DNA of 64,000 nucleotides from Strongyloides papillosus (Eukaryota; Nematoda; Chromadorea; Rhabditida; Strongyloididae), in NCBI GenBank assembly GCA_005656395.1, contig SRSI01000070.1:1-64000 (forward strand), in the 5' to 3' direction. Both the position numbers and the translations under genes were made by a program. The notes beneath the pieces were generated by a model. That model worked only from the letters and a program-made list of their open reading frames with translations. It was not told the DNA's origin and ran no database searches. This document shows, one piece after another, positions 40,301-55,300 of this stretch; position 1 is the stretch's first letter, and the number at the start of each line of letters is the position of its first letter.

Positions 40301-43300
40301 GTATAAAAATATCCATATTTAAGTACAATTATATTTTTCCTTAAATTATTCCATATACATTTAATTATTCTTTTCTAGCAGTGAATTGTTAATGAAATTA
40401 AAAATAAATTCTCATGTAAGTTTAAAAGCTTTCAGCAAATATTCCATATATTAATACTGGTTATCAAAAATATATAAGAGATTCAAGTGTAGTGTCTTTC
40501 TAACCCATAAATTATGTAGTCTTTAAATTCAATGTTATTACAGGATAAAAGAAATTAACTCTATTATATTGGTAAAAACATATTTGTATCCGAAGTGGGG
40601 TGTTGGAGAAAATTTTTTAAATTTAATATTTTTTAGAATATTTTATTACATAACCTATACCAGTTCAATATTATGTTTAAAAAAGTTTTTTTACTGCTCG
40701 TTTTAATATATGTCCTTTCCTACTAACAATAATAAATATAAAACATTTTTTTGTGCGTATAATGAAAAAAAATATAAAAACGATAGCTATTTTTTTACCT
40801 TAGAATATTTAAAATTGTTTTATTAAAGACAGTTAAAATATATTTTCCTTATTTCAATTTTATATATATCTTTATTAATATCCGATAGCAATTTATCTTA
40901 TTCCCAATTACATGAAAGTAGTTTTGTAAAACATCTTTTTGATAAACTAATTTATTTCTTCTTTTTCGAACTTATTCAAAATAATTTATATTTCCTTTAT
41001 CAGTAATTCTTATATTATTTTACTATTTATGTATTTTGTAGTATATTGGTAAGTGAGATTAAAAAAAGGATGGTTCAATCTTGTAAAAGTGAAATCTTTT
41101 AAAAATGTAATATTTTTTTAATCCTCTCCTATGTAAGGTATCTTGACAAATTTTAAATGCAAAATACTACATATTTTTTCCTATTTTTTAATTCTCATAG
41201 CCTTATTAAAAATAATTTTTTAGGAAAACAAGTAAATAGACTTCAAGTATAATATTATGATATCTTACGTAAAAGCCAATATACTTCCTATACTAATCCT
41301 TTATGTTTTTGATTATACAGCGCATTAATTAAATGCCAATATATTGTTTTAATTTTTTGTAACAACAACAAAAATACTTTTTTTGTTGAAGGAAAAAAAC
41401 GACAAACTGTGAAGATACACTACTTAGCTTTAAATCCATTTTTTGTCTTGACAAAAAACATATGTAGAGATATTGTGATAATTAACTCTAATAGGAAAAA
41501 CTTATAAGTTATTCAGAGAATAGCTAACTTGGAAATAAAATTATAACTTCAGTGCACTAAATTAAGAGTCAAGAATTTAAAAAATAAAATGTACAATTAA
41601 AAAATAAGTGGTCGTTTTAAAGAACCAAAAATTTAGTGAGATGTAAATTTATAATTTTATAATAGGAATATAGGGACAATTAAAGTTATTTTGTAGGTTC
41701 TTAGAATGTTCTTTTGGCTAATCTTTTAGGTGGCATTTTTGAGGTAAAAGTAGATATCCTCCATCGAAATTGGCCAGCATTGTGTCAGGGTAAATAATTT
41801 TAGATATTATTTAAAATTTTAATTCATCATACTCTCCTTTACCAAATGTTGTTTACACGATAATTACCCTAACAAATTCATTGTAATACCATTATTTCAA
41901 CATTATTTAAATAGTTAAACTACTCATTAATAATAGTTATTAAACATCCATCTGCTTAAAAGTTACAAATATATTCATCCTATCATAAATTTTAATGAAA
42001 GGTTAAACTCTACATTTTATTATAATGAAATGTACATTTTGAAGGTATTTAATATTTAACAAAAATAAAAGGACTTGTTATGTAAAACAACGTTAAAAGT
42101 TGTATATATTAAAAAAGCATTAAAAGTATCATTTTTATGATATCGTTAAATTTTCTATTTTAGTCTATAAATTTTCACAACTTCAAGGTTACGTAAACTC
42201 TAATGATGAAGTATGATTTAGTGTTATAATATTTTACAGAAATAAGTTAATGTCAGTTTTAGGAGAATAATCATATATATCTTAAAATGATTCATTATTT
42301 TGTTTCATCTATCTTTCTATCATTTCTATATTTTGGTTTTTTTATCTTAAATATTAGGCCAATGTAAATTTATAACATAAATGTACTTTTAAAAAAAGAA
42401 GTTTTTTATCCTATATGTTAATCTTTTTAAATTATGTATAAAAGAAAATTTATTGCTATATAATATTCAACACATTAATTTTTTTCTCCTATTTCCCCTG
42501 ATTATATTTTAAATAACTTTACCTATCAAATATACATTTGTTAATTTTAGAAACAATTATACTTCCCATTTAATCCCTAAGACTCAAAGAATAATTATAT
42601 TTACAACATTTCGAGTAACTTTCTTTTACGTTAAACAACATAATACACTATAAATAAAGTATCAATTTTTATCAAACCTCCATGTGGGGTGTAAAAAAAC
42701 ACATAATACGAGTCAAAAATTTGTTTCAATACTCACTTGTTTTTATAAATTTCCTAACAATAATAACATATTTAATATAACAACAAAGTCTATCTTTTAA
42801 CATATTAAATTCATTCTAAGCTAATATTTTAAGCTCTGATTGCACTGCCCATTAACAAAAATATATTTAACAATACACTTCAATGGCTCTTTACATATTT
42901 TCAAAATAGGAAATAAATTATGCGACTTTAAGATGTAAAATTATGAGTATCGTTATCTAAATATTTTGTAAAAATTAATTTTATTCTCAATCAAATTTCA
43001 ATCATAATTATGCATTTCATAATAATAGTTCTTTATAACTTACATGAATAAGGAAATTTTATTTTTTCCTTTTAAAACCTTTAAGAATAGATAATTTTTG
43101 TAATTAAAATTTTTTTTCAATTATATTGTCATGTTATGCAATTATTTATAAAAACAATTTTAAAAAATTCTTTAGTACTTATATACGATAAAAATGTCAC
43201 AGTATAAAAAATTTTTATTATACTAGAAAAATGTTATATATTTATTCTATTTAACAATTTTATAGCTCTACGCTACATTTATAGTTTGTAATTATCTATC

Positions 43301-46300
43301 TAATTTGAAAAAACATTTTAGAGGATATAAAACAAAAAAAGAGAACTAATTATTTAACATTTCTTTAAATAGCACATATATTTTATAGTTTAATGGTATA
43401 GGTAGTTTAGTTAAGTGCTTATGAATAGTAAAAATGTTATATTGAATACACTTGAATGATAAATCTCAAGAACAACATATTCTGAAACACCTATTAAATA
43501 TTGAATCAAAAATACTTAACACCCACATTTAATTCTTCAATCTCATTAGCCTTCCTACTCTTCATCATCTCTTTGCCCTATTTTATCTTCTTAAGTCATT
43601 GGAACAACTCAAAGTCATATTCAAAAACTTTTTATAATATTACATCTAAAACATATATACTTTTATGTTTATGTATATTTATATACATTTCTCAGTAATG
43701 TATTCATTATGAAAAAAAATTTTTTCCTCGTTTCATTGTACATTTAAAAAAAGATAATAGTTCTATTTAATTGAGATATCTTGAAACATTGGACAAAAAA
43801 GACTTTAGAAATCATATATTAAAAAATGAAAATTACTATTGAAAAAAAAGAAATGTAGATAGATATGTGAAACAAAAAAGCGTTATTGCAAAATGATATA
43901 TTTGAAAGAGTGAAAGAGTCATGAAAAGATTTTATTTTAACTTATTTTAAATCTGAAATATTTTATTAAAAGACTCTTTTTTTACACAATAGTTTTTTAT
44001 ATTACTTTTAAATTTCGTAAACTCCTATATAAATAAAATATAGATCGGTTTATAAAAATAATATACAACTTTTTTTTATGAGATTATTATTTTTACTGAT
44101 ATTATTATTAATAATATGTATTATATATAAACATTTGTTTTAGTGAATCAAAATAATTATCTTAATTATTATAAATAATTGTAGGTTTTGCCATATATTG
44201 TGCTAATTTATTATAACATCCTCCACTATGCATTTCATAGAAATAACAAATTTTTTACTTTCTAATTATTCGTCGAAAAAGAGTCATTTCTCACACATTA
44301 TTCTCTTATAATTTATCAAATGTTTTAAATATATATTATATATTCAGTTGAGTGATATGATATACTTAATTTTGTCAATAGTAACAATCTTTTTATAAAT
44401 ATATATTTAGAACAATCAAAATAATTTGAAGGCTTTAGTTTAATGAGACTCATAATTGCATAAGATCAATTAACTGATTATGATGCCATTTTAAAATAAT
44501 AAGAGCATTCTTTAGCTATTTTTATTTATCCTAAATATAATATATCTTTTATTTTAGTGGTTGAATATACATTTTCATCATACCATTCTCCTACCAATGG
44601 CAAAAGTCTTTGTTAATCAATTTTTAAATTCTATATTCAATCATTCACCATCAAAAATGCCTGGGATCAAATTGAATCACCATAAGATAATCTTTTTTAT
44701 TATATTTTTAAATTTATTTGTTGTCTCTTATGGTGAGATTATGAATAAACATTACATTAATGAATCAAATTACTCACCAACACACCACCATACAAGAACA
44801 TACTATAAAAGTCATTCTCATAAAAGGAGAAATGCCTTGGCCACTGAAGCTTGCACCAATGAAGGGGAAGTATGTTCATTGAATCGAGCTGAAGTTTGCA
44901 GAAATGGAACGTAAGTCATCGCATTTTATTTTTCATAAACATAAAAAAAAATCCACATCTAAACTCATTTTCTAACTAAGTCAATTAAAATATAAAATAA
45001 TAGATATAAAAAAATATCTTTATAAAAAACAATTTTTGTAGTTGACATATGTTAAAGCTGTTACTCTTTAATTATACATAGATATTTACAACTAAATATT
45101 ATATTTCATAAATTTATTACTATCTAACAATATTTTGATATAAAATTTTAAAGAGCCTTTACATTAATATTTATCCGGAAAAAGGTTATAATAAATGTAA
45201 AAGATTTAAATGACTTTCTAATACTTCATTTACATTATCAAAACTACATAATTGCCAAGACCAAATTTTTACAACAACTTCGCGCTTTTGTTGTTAGAAT
45301 TCAATAAATAAGAAACTTCAAAATGAAACATATTCTCTAGAGCATTACAAACTTAGATTAAGATATATAATAGAGTTTTAAAGAAAGAAAGATAATGATA
45401 GAGTTAAAATATTTAGATCTTGATAAATGGCATCTTAAGATAAAAGCTTTTTCAAAATATTTTGATTGTTAAATACAGTAAAAATTGCCTAACACAAGGG
45501 ATATTATGCTCAATGATAACAAAGAGTAAAAAAAATGTAGAATTAATATATTCAATTGTAAATATTTATAGCTTTACATAAAACCACTCAATACTTAACT
45601 TTTATTTATTATTATACAAACCTATAATAAATTTTATTAGGACATTTTATTATTGTGATATTAAAATTTTATATCATTAATTTTTACTTATTTGGTAATA
45701 TAACTTTTAACATAAATATTATTTTATCATAATTATGAATAAATAATTTAAAAACTCTAATATAATATAGATGATATAAAACTTTTTTAGATGTGTCTCA
45801 GCATGTACAGTTATGGGGATGAAGGAATGTTCCTGCGATACAGAAGAAGATAATTACTGTTTTTTATGTTGTGGGAATTCGAGAAACCAATGCCTTCCAG
45901 CACATGAGTATTCAATACTTAAAAGTAACGGTGAAAGATGGGAACGGGAATCTTGTACCAATTGCCGAGTAAACAGGGGTGAATTAGAGGGATTGCCATG
46001 TGACGATAGAGATCCCCAACGCCTCTGTTTACAAGGTAAATGCTCCAAATCTGTCTGTTACGACAAAACTCAAGGAGCAATATGTGATAGAAAGAAGGAA
46101 AAAGTCTGTGTCGATGATATCTGTGACAATCCATGCTCCAAAATAGAGAAAAGTCTCATGGTATGTGATTGTCCCTTAATTGATCCAGATACCGGCTTTG
46201 CCTCAGAAGACAGATGCCAACTATGCTGTTATGACTTCCACACTAAACCTAGTAACAGAAGATGCCAAAACGCCTATAGAAAGTATGGTATAACAGACTC

Positions 46301-49300
46301 CAAAAGCAGACCCATTTGGAGGGTTGGATTATCATGTGCAGGTGGTAAAACATGTAACAGATACGGATTATGCTCTAATACTAATAATGTTTATAAAAAT
46401 TTTAAACCCAAAATAGTTTTTAATGCACTTATAGTTATAAGTGCAATCATATCTGTCCAGATGATATAAGATATTATTTAACGTGAATGGGTATAGTTTT
46501 TTAATGGGTATCAATGTTTTTGAAATTTAATTATACAAATATCTCCTTTTTTGTATATAAATTTATAATAAATGTTTTTTATTAGTTTTTTGTTAAGACT
46601 TACCTTTTTCCATATTATCGTTGGTTTTGGGATTCCACTGACACTGCAGTCGATTGTCAGGAGATCGCCGAGAACAATCTTTTCGTGAATGTTTCTACTA
46701 TCAATAAATCTTGGCGGTTCTAGCACATTAAAGTTAAACACCTTCTTTGCATCACCTGCCTCATTATGTGCGGTACAGACAAATTTTCCGGTATCAGATA
46801 CAAGAGCATTGTTAATTTGAATTTTATTTCCAATAATGGTTATTGAAGAAGAATAAGCTCCATCCTGGAGACGTTCATTATTCACTGTCCAATCATACGT
46901 TATTGGTTCTGTTCCCTCAGCATAACAAGTTAAAATCTTCATCTCACCAGCCAATACAGAAACATTCTCCCTAGGTACATCAAATGATGGAGGCATTGTC
47001 AAAGAAATTATAAAATCTTTCTTTATTGTACCAGCTTTATTTGTCATCTCACATGTGTATTTTCCTTCATATTCCTCTGAGGCAGAGTCAATAATTAATG
47101 TTTGACCGTCATTAATTGTTTTTTTATCATCTGCAGGTAAGGTAATTACCTCACCATCTTTGGTCCATATAATCTCATTTATTGGATTTCCATTAATTCT
47201 ACAATCTATCTTTATACTATCCCCTGGGTTTATAATTTGGACTGGCTTGGAACTTAATTTATCATCCAAAGTTGGTTTGACAATAACCTTTAAATCAAAT
47301 ACTTCTTTGACACTTCCGGCTGAATTTGAAGCTAAACATTCATATGTATCTTCGTCATTCTTATGAACACTTAATAAATGTAGCTTCTTTCCATTATTAG
47401 TAATTTGGATGTAATTCTTCTGTCCATTTTCATTGAAACCACTACCAACATCAATGGTTTTTCCATTCCTCATCCATTGAATGTCAATCGGTTCAGTACC
47501 AGTAATATTACATATAAGTTCATTTGAATCATTCTCAATAGTTTCAATTTCTTTCACACTATCATTATACACTTTTGGCGGTAATATTACATAAACAAAC
47601 ATCTCCAATTCAACTAAACCAATATCATTTGTTGCAACACATGAATACCTTGCCTCTTCATCACTCTTAACATTACTTAATTGTAATTGATAACCGTTAT
47701 TCAAAATGTTGTAATTTTTATTGTTCAAATCTAAATTATGTCCATTCTTTAACCAGGTAATTTTTGGTTCAGGTGATCCTTTGGCGGGACAATCTAAAAT
47801 TGTACTTCTACCTTCATTAACAAAAATCTTTGTAACAATATTTGGTCCTTCAATCTTAGGTGCTTCAAGTAGCCTAAAAATAAAATCACGCTTATCCTCT
47901 CCGGCTAAATTCCTTGCAACACAAGTATACTTTCCAGGGTGGTTTTCATTAATACGACTAAAGAATATCTTTTGTTCATTTGCACTTAATTGTACACCAT
48001 CGGAAAGTTCGAAATTCTTACCATCTTTCAACCAAAATACTTTTGGTGTTGGTTTTCCTGTAACGGGACATTGGATATCAGCACGTTTGTTAATTGCACC
48101 ATCAATTTCATTGGGTATTTTGTCTCTAATAATTTTTGGTGGTGTAATAACAGTGAGTAGTATATCTTGTTCATCAGAACCAGCTTTATTCTTTGATTCA
48201 CATGTAAATCTCCCACCATTAACAATATGCACATTACTGATAATAAGTTTCTGCCCCTCAATTCTTCCTGAGCTTATTCTTTCCGTACAATTAGCATCTG
48301 TTATCAATTCACCATCTTTAAACCACCTTATCTCAGGGTCCGGTTTACCATCTGTTGGACATGACAACGTTATATTACTATTCTCAACAACAGTCTTATT
48401 CTTATCGGAATCCAATAAATGTATTGTTGGTGGTATTAAAACTTCCAAATTATAGTTAACACGACTAAAACCGGCTTCATTGCTGGCGACACATGAATAT
48501 GAACCTTCATCAAAGACCTCACTATTGTAGAGGTTTAATTTTGTCCCGTGACTTGATACGGTAAATTTCCCCTCATTCTCAATCTCTATTGGTACGTCAT
48601 CTTTTTCCCACCTGATGGAGTATTTTGAGTTTTTTTCGTTTGTGTCTATGGGACATTCAAAGTATGCACCCTCTCCTTGGATAACTTCAACTGTACTTGT
48701 TACGTTTTTATAGAGTTTTGGTCTCATTATTACATCAACATCAAACGAGATAGAAGAAAGATCAATTCTATTCTCAGCATTACATGTATACGTTCCAAGA
48801 TGATTGTAATTAGCATTTGTTATTTCAAGTTGTTGACCATTAGACAAGACATGAATACCATCTTTCTCCTCAACAGGTACACCATTCATCATCCACGATA
48901 TCTCAGGGAATGGGTGTCCAGTAACTTCACAATGTAGAACAATTGTATGATTCTCAATAACAGATTTCTGTCCACCTTTAGATAAAATTCTCGGTGGTTC
49001 CGTTATAGTGATCTCAAATTCTTTGGAGGCCTCTCCAGCGATATTCTTAACAACACACATTATATTGAAATTGCCACCTTGTTGAATTTTGTTTATAATG
49101 ATGCTTCTTTCATCGTTACTGATAATAAATTCTGATGTACTTAGTTGAATTGGCTCATTATCCTTGTACCAAATTAATTCAACTGTTGATGAGGCTTCTA
49201 TTGGACATTCGATAACTTGTACTTTATCAATTGGAATGTCAATAAATGATTTCTTCTCCTCTGTAGGATCCTTGAACTGTGGTGGTAAAATAACCTCAAC

Positions 49301-52300
49301 ATTAAAGGTCTTAAAAGCTTCACCAGCTTCATTATTAGCCTTACACTGATATGTACCTTCATCATTTTGTGTGGAATTTGTTATTGACAAAATATTATGT
49401 CTTTTAAATAATTTTTTCTCATCTCCAAAAGGCTCCACATCCTTATACCAATTTATTTTAGGCATCGGATCACCATCAAAGTCACAAGTCAAGTCAATAT
49501 TCTCTCCTTGGATTATCTTAATATCCTCAATAATATCACCAATAACCTTTGGTGGTATCATGACTTTGACTTGGAAATCTTGTGATGCAGAACCAGCTTT
49601 GTTTGTAACGACACATTTGATGTCATGTTTACCTTGTTTTGCATCATTGATAATAAGTTGGGTTTTGTTTTGGATTTTAAATTCAATGTCATTTATAGTT
49701 ATAGAGGCTCCATTGCGTATCCATTCAATTTCGTAATCATCGTTGATGTTGCTTGAAATTGGACATGTTAACGTTGCTGGGTCTCCTTCTTTGACGAATA
49801 GATTCTTTTCTGCCTCAGGAATTGATTCAATCTTTGGTTTTCCTATGATTTTTACAGAGAAATCCTTGTAATCAGCTCCAACTTTATTCTCTGCTTTACA
49901 GGTATAAAGATGATTTCCGGATTCATTACTATTTATCTCAAGGTATGGATTATATTCATTAAGAAGTACTCCATCTTTAAGCCAACTTATAACTGGTTCT
50001 GGGTTACCTACAACCTTACACTCCAATATATACGATTGCTTGGTAGTCAATTCAATAATCTCATCCTTATCCTTGATAATATATGGAGCCTCAAGAACAG
50101 TAATATCAAAATTCTTCCTAGATTCACCTGCTTTATTCTTAGCAAAGCATGTAATCTTATTATTCAGGTCTTTATCAGCTCCGTTGATGTAAAGGCGTTT
50201 ACCATCAAACTTCTCCTCAACATTTGGAGGGGCATCTTTACTGTTTGGATAGACCCAATGTATTGTTGTGCCACTGTTATCACTTTCGTTAAGACATTTA
50301 AGCATATAGCCTTTACCCTTTTCGATTTCAATTTTTTCATCCTCACCAACTTTTGGTAATGAAAGGACTTCAAGTTTAATCTCAATGTCAATAGAACCAG
50401 CTTTGTTATTTGATGCGCATACATATATTCCGTCGTTGTATGTTTCTGCAGAGTTAATGATAAGATATTCACCATCTTCACTTAACTCTACACCTCTGTT
50501 ATTTTCTCCTGCATTCATAATTTGACCGTTGACAAGCCAAGAGATTGATGGTTTCGGGGACCCAGTAACAGGGCATTCAATCTTCAATTTCTTCTTCTCC
50601 ATAACGACAAGATTCAACTTTTCATAATCACTTATCTTTGGAGGAACCAAGATATTTACATCAAATCCTTTACTTGCCTCACCTGCTTCATTACTAGCAA
50701 CACATTTATACTCTCCAGAATTATCTATATCAATATGGTTGAGATGAAGTTTGCGACCCTCATCACTGGTGAAGAGATTCTTACTAGTAGTAAAGTCAAT
50801 TTCTTTATCCAAGAAGTACCATGTAATTTGTGGCATTATTGATGCATATACAGGACATTCTAATGTTAAATGATTTCCTAATACTAATTCTTTTTCTTCA
50901 GGAATATTACTAACTTGAGATTCTATTACAGGTATATTGATTATATCGAGATTGAATGTTTTCTCATCACTTCCAACACCATTTGATGCTTTACATACGT
51001 ATTCACCTTTATCCTCTGGGGCAAGATCAAATATATCCAAGGTGTTATCGAGATTAAACATGTACTTATCCCTTTCATCCAATTTAAGTTCTTTCCCTTT
51101 GAAGAACCATGATATTTCGGGTTGTGGGATGCCATCGGCGATACATTGGAATGAAATTTCTTTATTCTCAATACCGACGTAATTGTCTTTGATGTTTTTA
51201 TCAATTTTTGGGATTGAATTGACTACAACATCTACGGTTTTGGAGATTTTGCCAACGTTATTACTAGCTATACAGCTGTACTTTCCACCTGATGTGAAGT
51301 CAATGTTTTCAATCTTAAGATTTCCATTATTTTCTTTGTACATTTCGGGTAGTTGATTTATTGGTATACCATTCTTCTGCCAATACACCTGTGGTACTGG
51401 GATACCAATAGCCTTACAATTCAACTCTAAACTATTTCCTTTAACTACTTCTAACTTCTCAGGTATTGACGATATAATTCTAGGGGGTTCCTGGACATCT
51501 AATTGATAACGAATACTATCCTCTCCAACAATATTCGATACATGACATTCATAGATACCTGAATGTATCAGTTGGACTTTATCAATAACAAGACTTCCGT
51601 TTTTCTCTATTGATGTAGTCTAAAAATAATAATATTTTAAAATATTTATATGCAAATTACAAAATACTTACACCACCATTAACGACACCCTCATAAACTC
51701 CAATACCTTCAAACTTCCAATTCCTCTTTGGAGGTGGGTTAGCATTAGCAGAACATGGTAAATCAACAGTATCATTAACAATAACAGTCAAATTTCTTGT
51801 TGTCAATTCAGATTGAATTGTTGGAGCAACATGAACATTTAGTGATATCTCTTTTTCTGATGAGCCTATTTCATTTGCTGCAACACATTTGTATAATCCT
51901 CTTTGAGAAGCTTGTATATTTTCAATGATTAAATTTCCATTGTCATCAACTTCACCGTCGATGATTTCATTGTTATTTAAGTACCATGTAATTTGTGGTT
52001 TAGGGAAACCAGTTGTTTCACATGGTAGAGTGATTGTATCACCTTCACGTAAGGCATATGCATCTTCACTTCGAGCTATTGTTGGTTGAGTTTTAACAAG
52101 TAGTTTTGATGTCTTTTTAGCTTCTCCTGCCTCGTTAGTCGCGATACAAGTATACTCACCAGATTGGTCTTCATTAACATTCTTGATAACCAATGAAAAA
52201 TCATCCTATAATATAATAAAAAATATATTAAAAATTACAATCTAACAAAAATTCAAAAAACCTTAATTGAATAACCATTTCCATAAGCATTAATAGGTTT

Positions 52301-55300
52301 ATTATTAAACCTCCATTGTATCTTCGGTTTCGGGTTAGTCAAAACCCCACAAGGGATCTCAATATCCTCACCCTTCTTAGCCCCTTTCTCCTCAACCACA
52401 TCCTGTTCAATGATTGTTGGTAAATCTAAAATATTTTAAATGGTGTCATTAAATCATGCATACAGAAAAGATGATATAAGAGCAAGTTAGTAGTAACAAA
52501 AAAAATTATCAAATCATTATGGCTGAGATTTGTATATAATAATTTTTGAGGTAAATTTTTGGTGTAAAACATACCTATAGCGACGACTTCAACGCTGATA
52601 TGGGCATTTCCACTTGGGTTTGTTGCAATACACTCGTAGACACCTTCATCGTCCTGAAAGCCTCCTTTGATTGTTAGGTGTGCTCCATTTCCTTCAAGGA
52701 TTACACTCTCACTTTCCTCAACTTCTATACCATCTTTCAACCATGTCAATTTTGGTCTTGGTATTCCTCTTAAAACGATACATTGTAATCTCACATCCTT
52801 TCCTTGGAATAGGTTTTCTCTTGGCGGGACTTGTGCTAGTACTGGTGCCTCGAGACCAGTGACAATCAACTCAATTTTAATGTCACTACTACCAAAGTTA
52901 TTTGTTGCTGTACATGTGAATGATGTCTCATCTGTTATATCAACTGCACTGATTTGTAATGAATTATCCTGCATTATAGTGTATCTTGGCTTCTCATCCT
53001 CTGATAAGTCGTTAATATTAACACCATTCTTCAACCATTTAACGGTAGGTTTTGGGTGACCAATAGCACGACATGGAAGCATGACTGGTTTCTCGATATG
53101 TGCCATTATTTTTTCAGATGACCTCATAATTGATGCTGGACTTCCAATCAAGACGGATGATGTTCCTTCATCCTCACCGGCATCGTTAACTGCCTTACAA
53201 GTATAATTTCCTGAATCACTCTCAGCAGCACTGTGGATCATGACTTTGTTGCTTAATAATTTCAAGTATCTTGTTTGTGATAATTTTTTACCATTCTTAT
53301 ACCAATAGAATTTTGGTGTTGGGGTACCTTCCAGTAATTCACATTCAAGACTCATAGCATCTCTCCTGGCGATTAATAATTGTGGTTGCTTCATCCTTAC
53401 TTTTGGTGGTATGGCTAAATCTATTTTACTGGCATCTGCACTGTAACCAGCTGGTGATGTGGCTCTACACTCATATACACCAATATCGTTTTCTGTTACA
53501 TCATAAACTTCAAGATTGTGTTTGCTTATGATTTTATATTTAAATGATGATCCAACCAATTCACTACCTTTGAAGAACCATTTAATTTGTGGTTCCGGTG
53601 TTCCACGGCCTTCACAGTGTAATCTAAATGATTTTCCAAGTGGTACGTATCTTTGTAATGGGCTGATAGAAGCTTTTGGTTTTTCGTAAACTGTAAGGCC
53701 GACAATGGCAGTTGCTTCACCACCTGATGTCTTGACGCGGCACATATAATCATCTCCGGCATCTTTCATATTTACATCAACGATTCGGAGGGTTCCATTG
53801 GGGAATATATAGTATTTGTAGTTATTTTGGATCATGTTACCTTTCCTAAACCATTGGATTGAAGGTTTTTCGTAGGTTGTTGTTGTGGTACATGGTAATA
53901 ATCCTGTATGATGGATAATGGCAGTAGAATTTTGAATATTAATAATTCTAGGTACAGGTTCTTTTGTGTCTAATAATGTAATTGCATTTTGTTTACCATT
54001 TTGATTTGAGACTTCACAGGAATAATAACCTCTATCTTTGGGTGATACATCTTGAATCTCCCATTCAACAGTATCACTATCTTTATAAAATAATGGTCCA
54101 CCAATTGTAGCGCCATCTCTCTTAAAAACAACTTCAAAATCAATCTCTGACTCAACAATACATTTCAATATTGCTGTCCCACCGTTTAATGCATTAATCC
54201 TCTCAGGCATATGAACTCTAGGACCACCAGCTTCAACGGAACTTGTGGATGTTGGTGAGACTCTTTGGAATTTGAATCCATTATCATCGACACCTTCTAT
54301 TTTCATGAACCAAAAACCGTTTGGAGGTACAAAAGGTGCTGTATGATATAAGAATGGATTTCCTCTTACTGGTATTGGTTTAAATACTTTTAACTCTTCA
54401 CCGAATTCGTTTAGGATTTTTATTTCATTCAATGTTCCTGGGGGTTTGAGGCCTGTCATGTTGACGAATATTTGTGTTGGATGGCCTATTATTGGACGTG
54501 CGGAACCCTATAATAAAGATAATAAATGTTATATAAAATTACAAACTTACAAGTTCAATCATATCAATTGGTCGTGGAGAGAATCTATAACTAAAATCAA
54601 TTTCACCATGTCCCTTAACAGTTAATGTATGTTTCAAACGACTTTCCGTAACAACTTTCCATTTTCCAGGCATTGGGTCGGAGATTCTATTAATTTTAAC
54701 AGTCTCCAAATCAACTGTTCCACTTTGATTGGCATATTGACTTTTCTCAACAATAACACCGTTTGGATCGTATAACGTCATAACAAGGAAATATTTATCT
54801 TCTTTATCACCAGATAGTGAAAAGGTCAATTCCGTCATTTTTTTGTCTACGAAAATTTCTTGTGCTACTGTACCTCCTTGTTTTCTTCCCTCGTATAAAA
54901 GATGGACCTTCTTCTGGGCAACAGAATGTCTTACATATTCTAAAACAGTTTTGACATCAGATTTTCCTAGATGAAAAACTTGTCCAAAAGAAGCGGCAGC
55001 AATTTTCTCAAACACCTGATATCCAGGATGGGCACGATTACCACAATCACCGGTCATCACAAAAACAACAGAAGATTGTTTCCTTTGAATCAAATCAATC
55101 ACAGAATTTTCTAAATAATAATCTTTAGACATAGCATCCGTAAAAACATAAATATAACTAGAAGGCAAAGAGGCTTCTAAGGCAGCTTTGATTCCCGATA
55201 AAGTCATTTCTGGACAATCTCCTCCACCATTGACATTTACCCTAGCTAGTTGTTGTGTAAATGCCACGGGATCCGAGGACACAAAAGGTGCATCAACAAC

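Noticed and set aside
43501..43698. 65-codon + frame in hemicentin intron 5
   Set aside because: It starts with TTG and is hydrophobic, low-complexity AT sequence.
46604..54507. Many + strand frames of 60-240 codons across the hemicentin exons
   Set aside because: They are antisense shadows of long conserved Ig exons and have no signals of their own.
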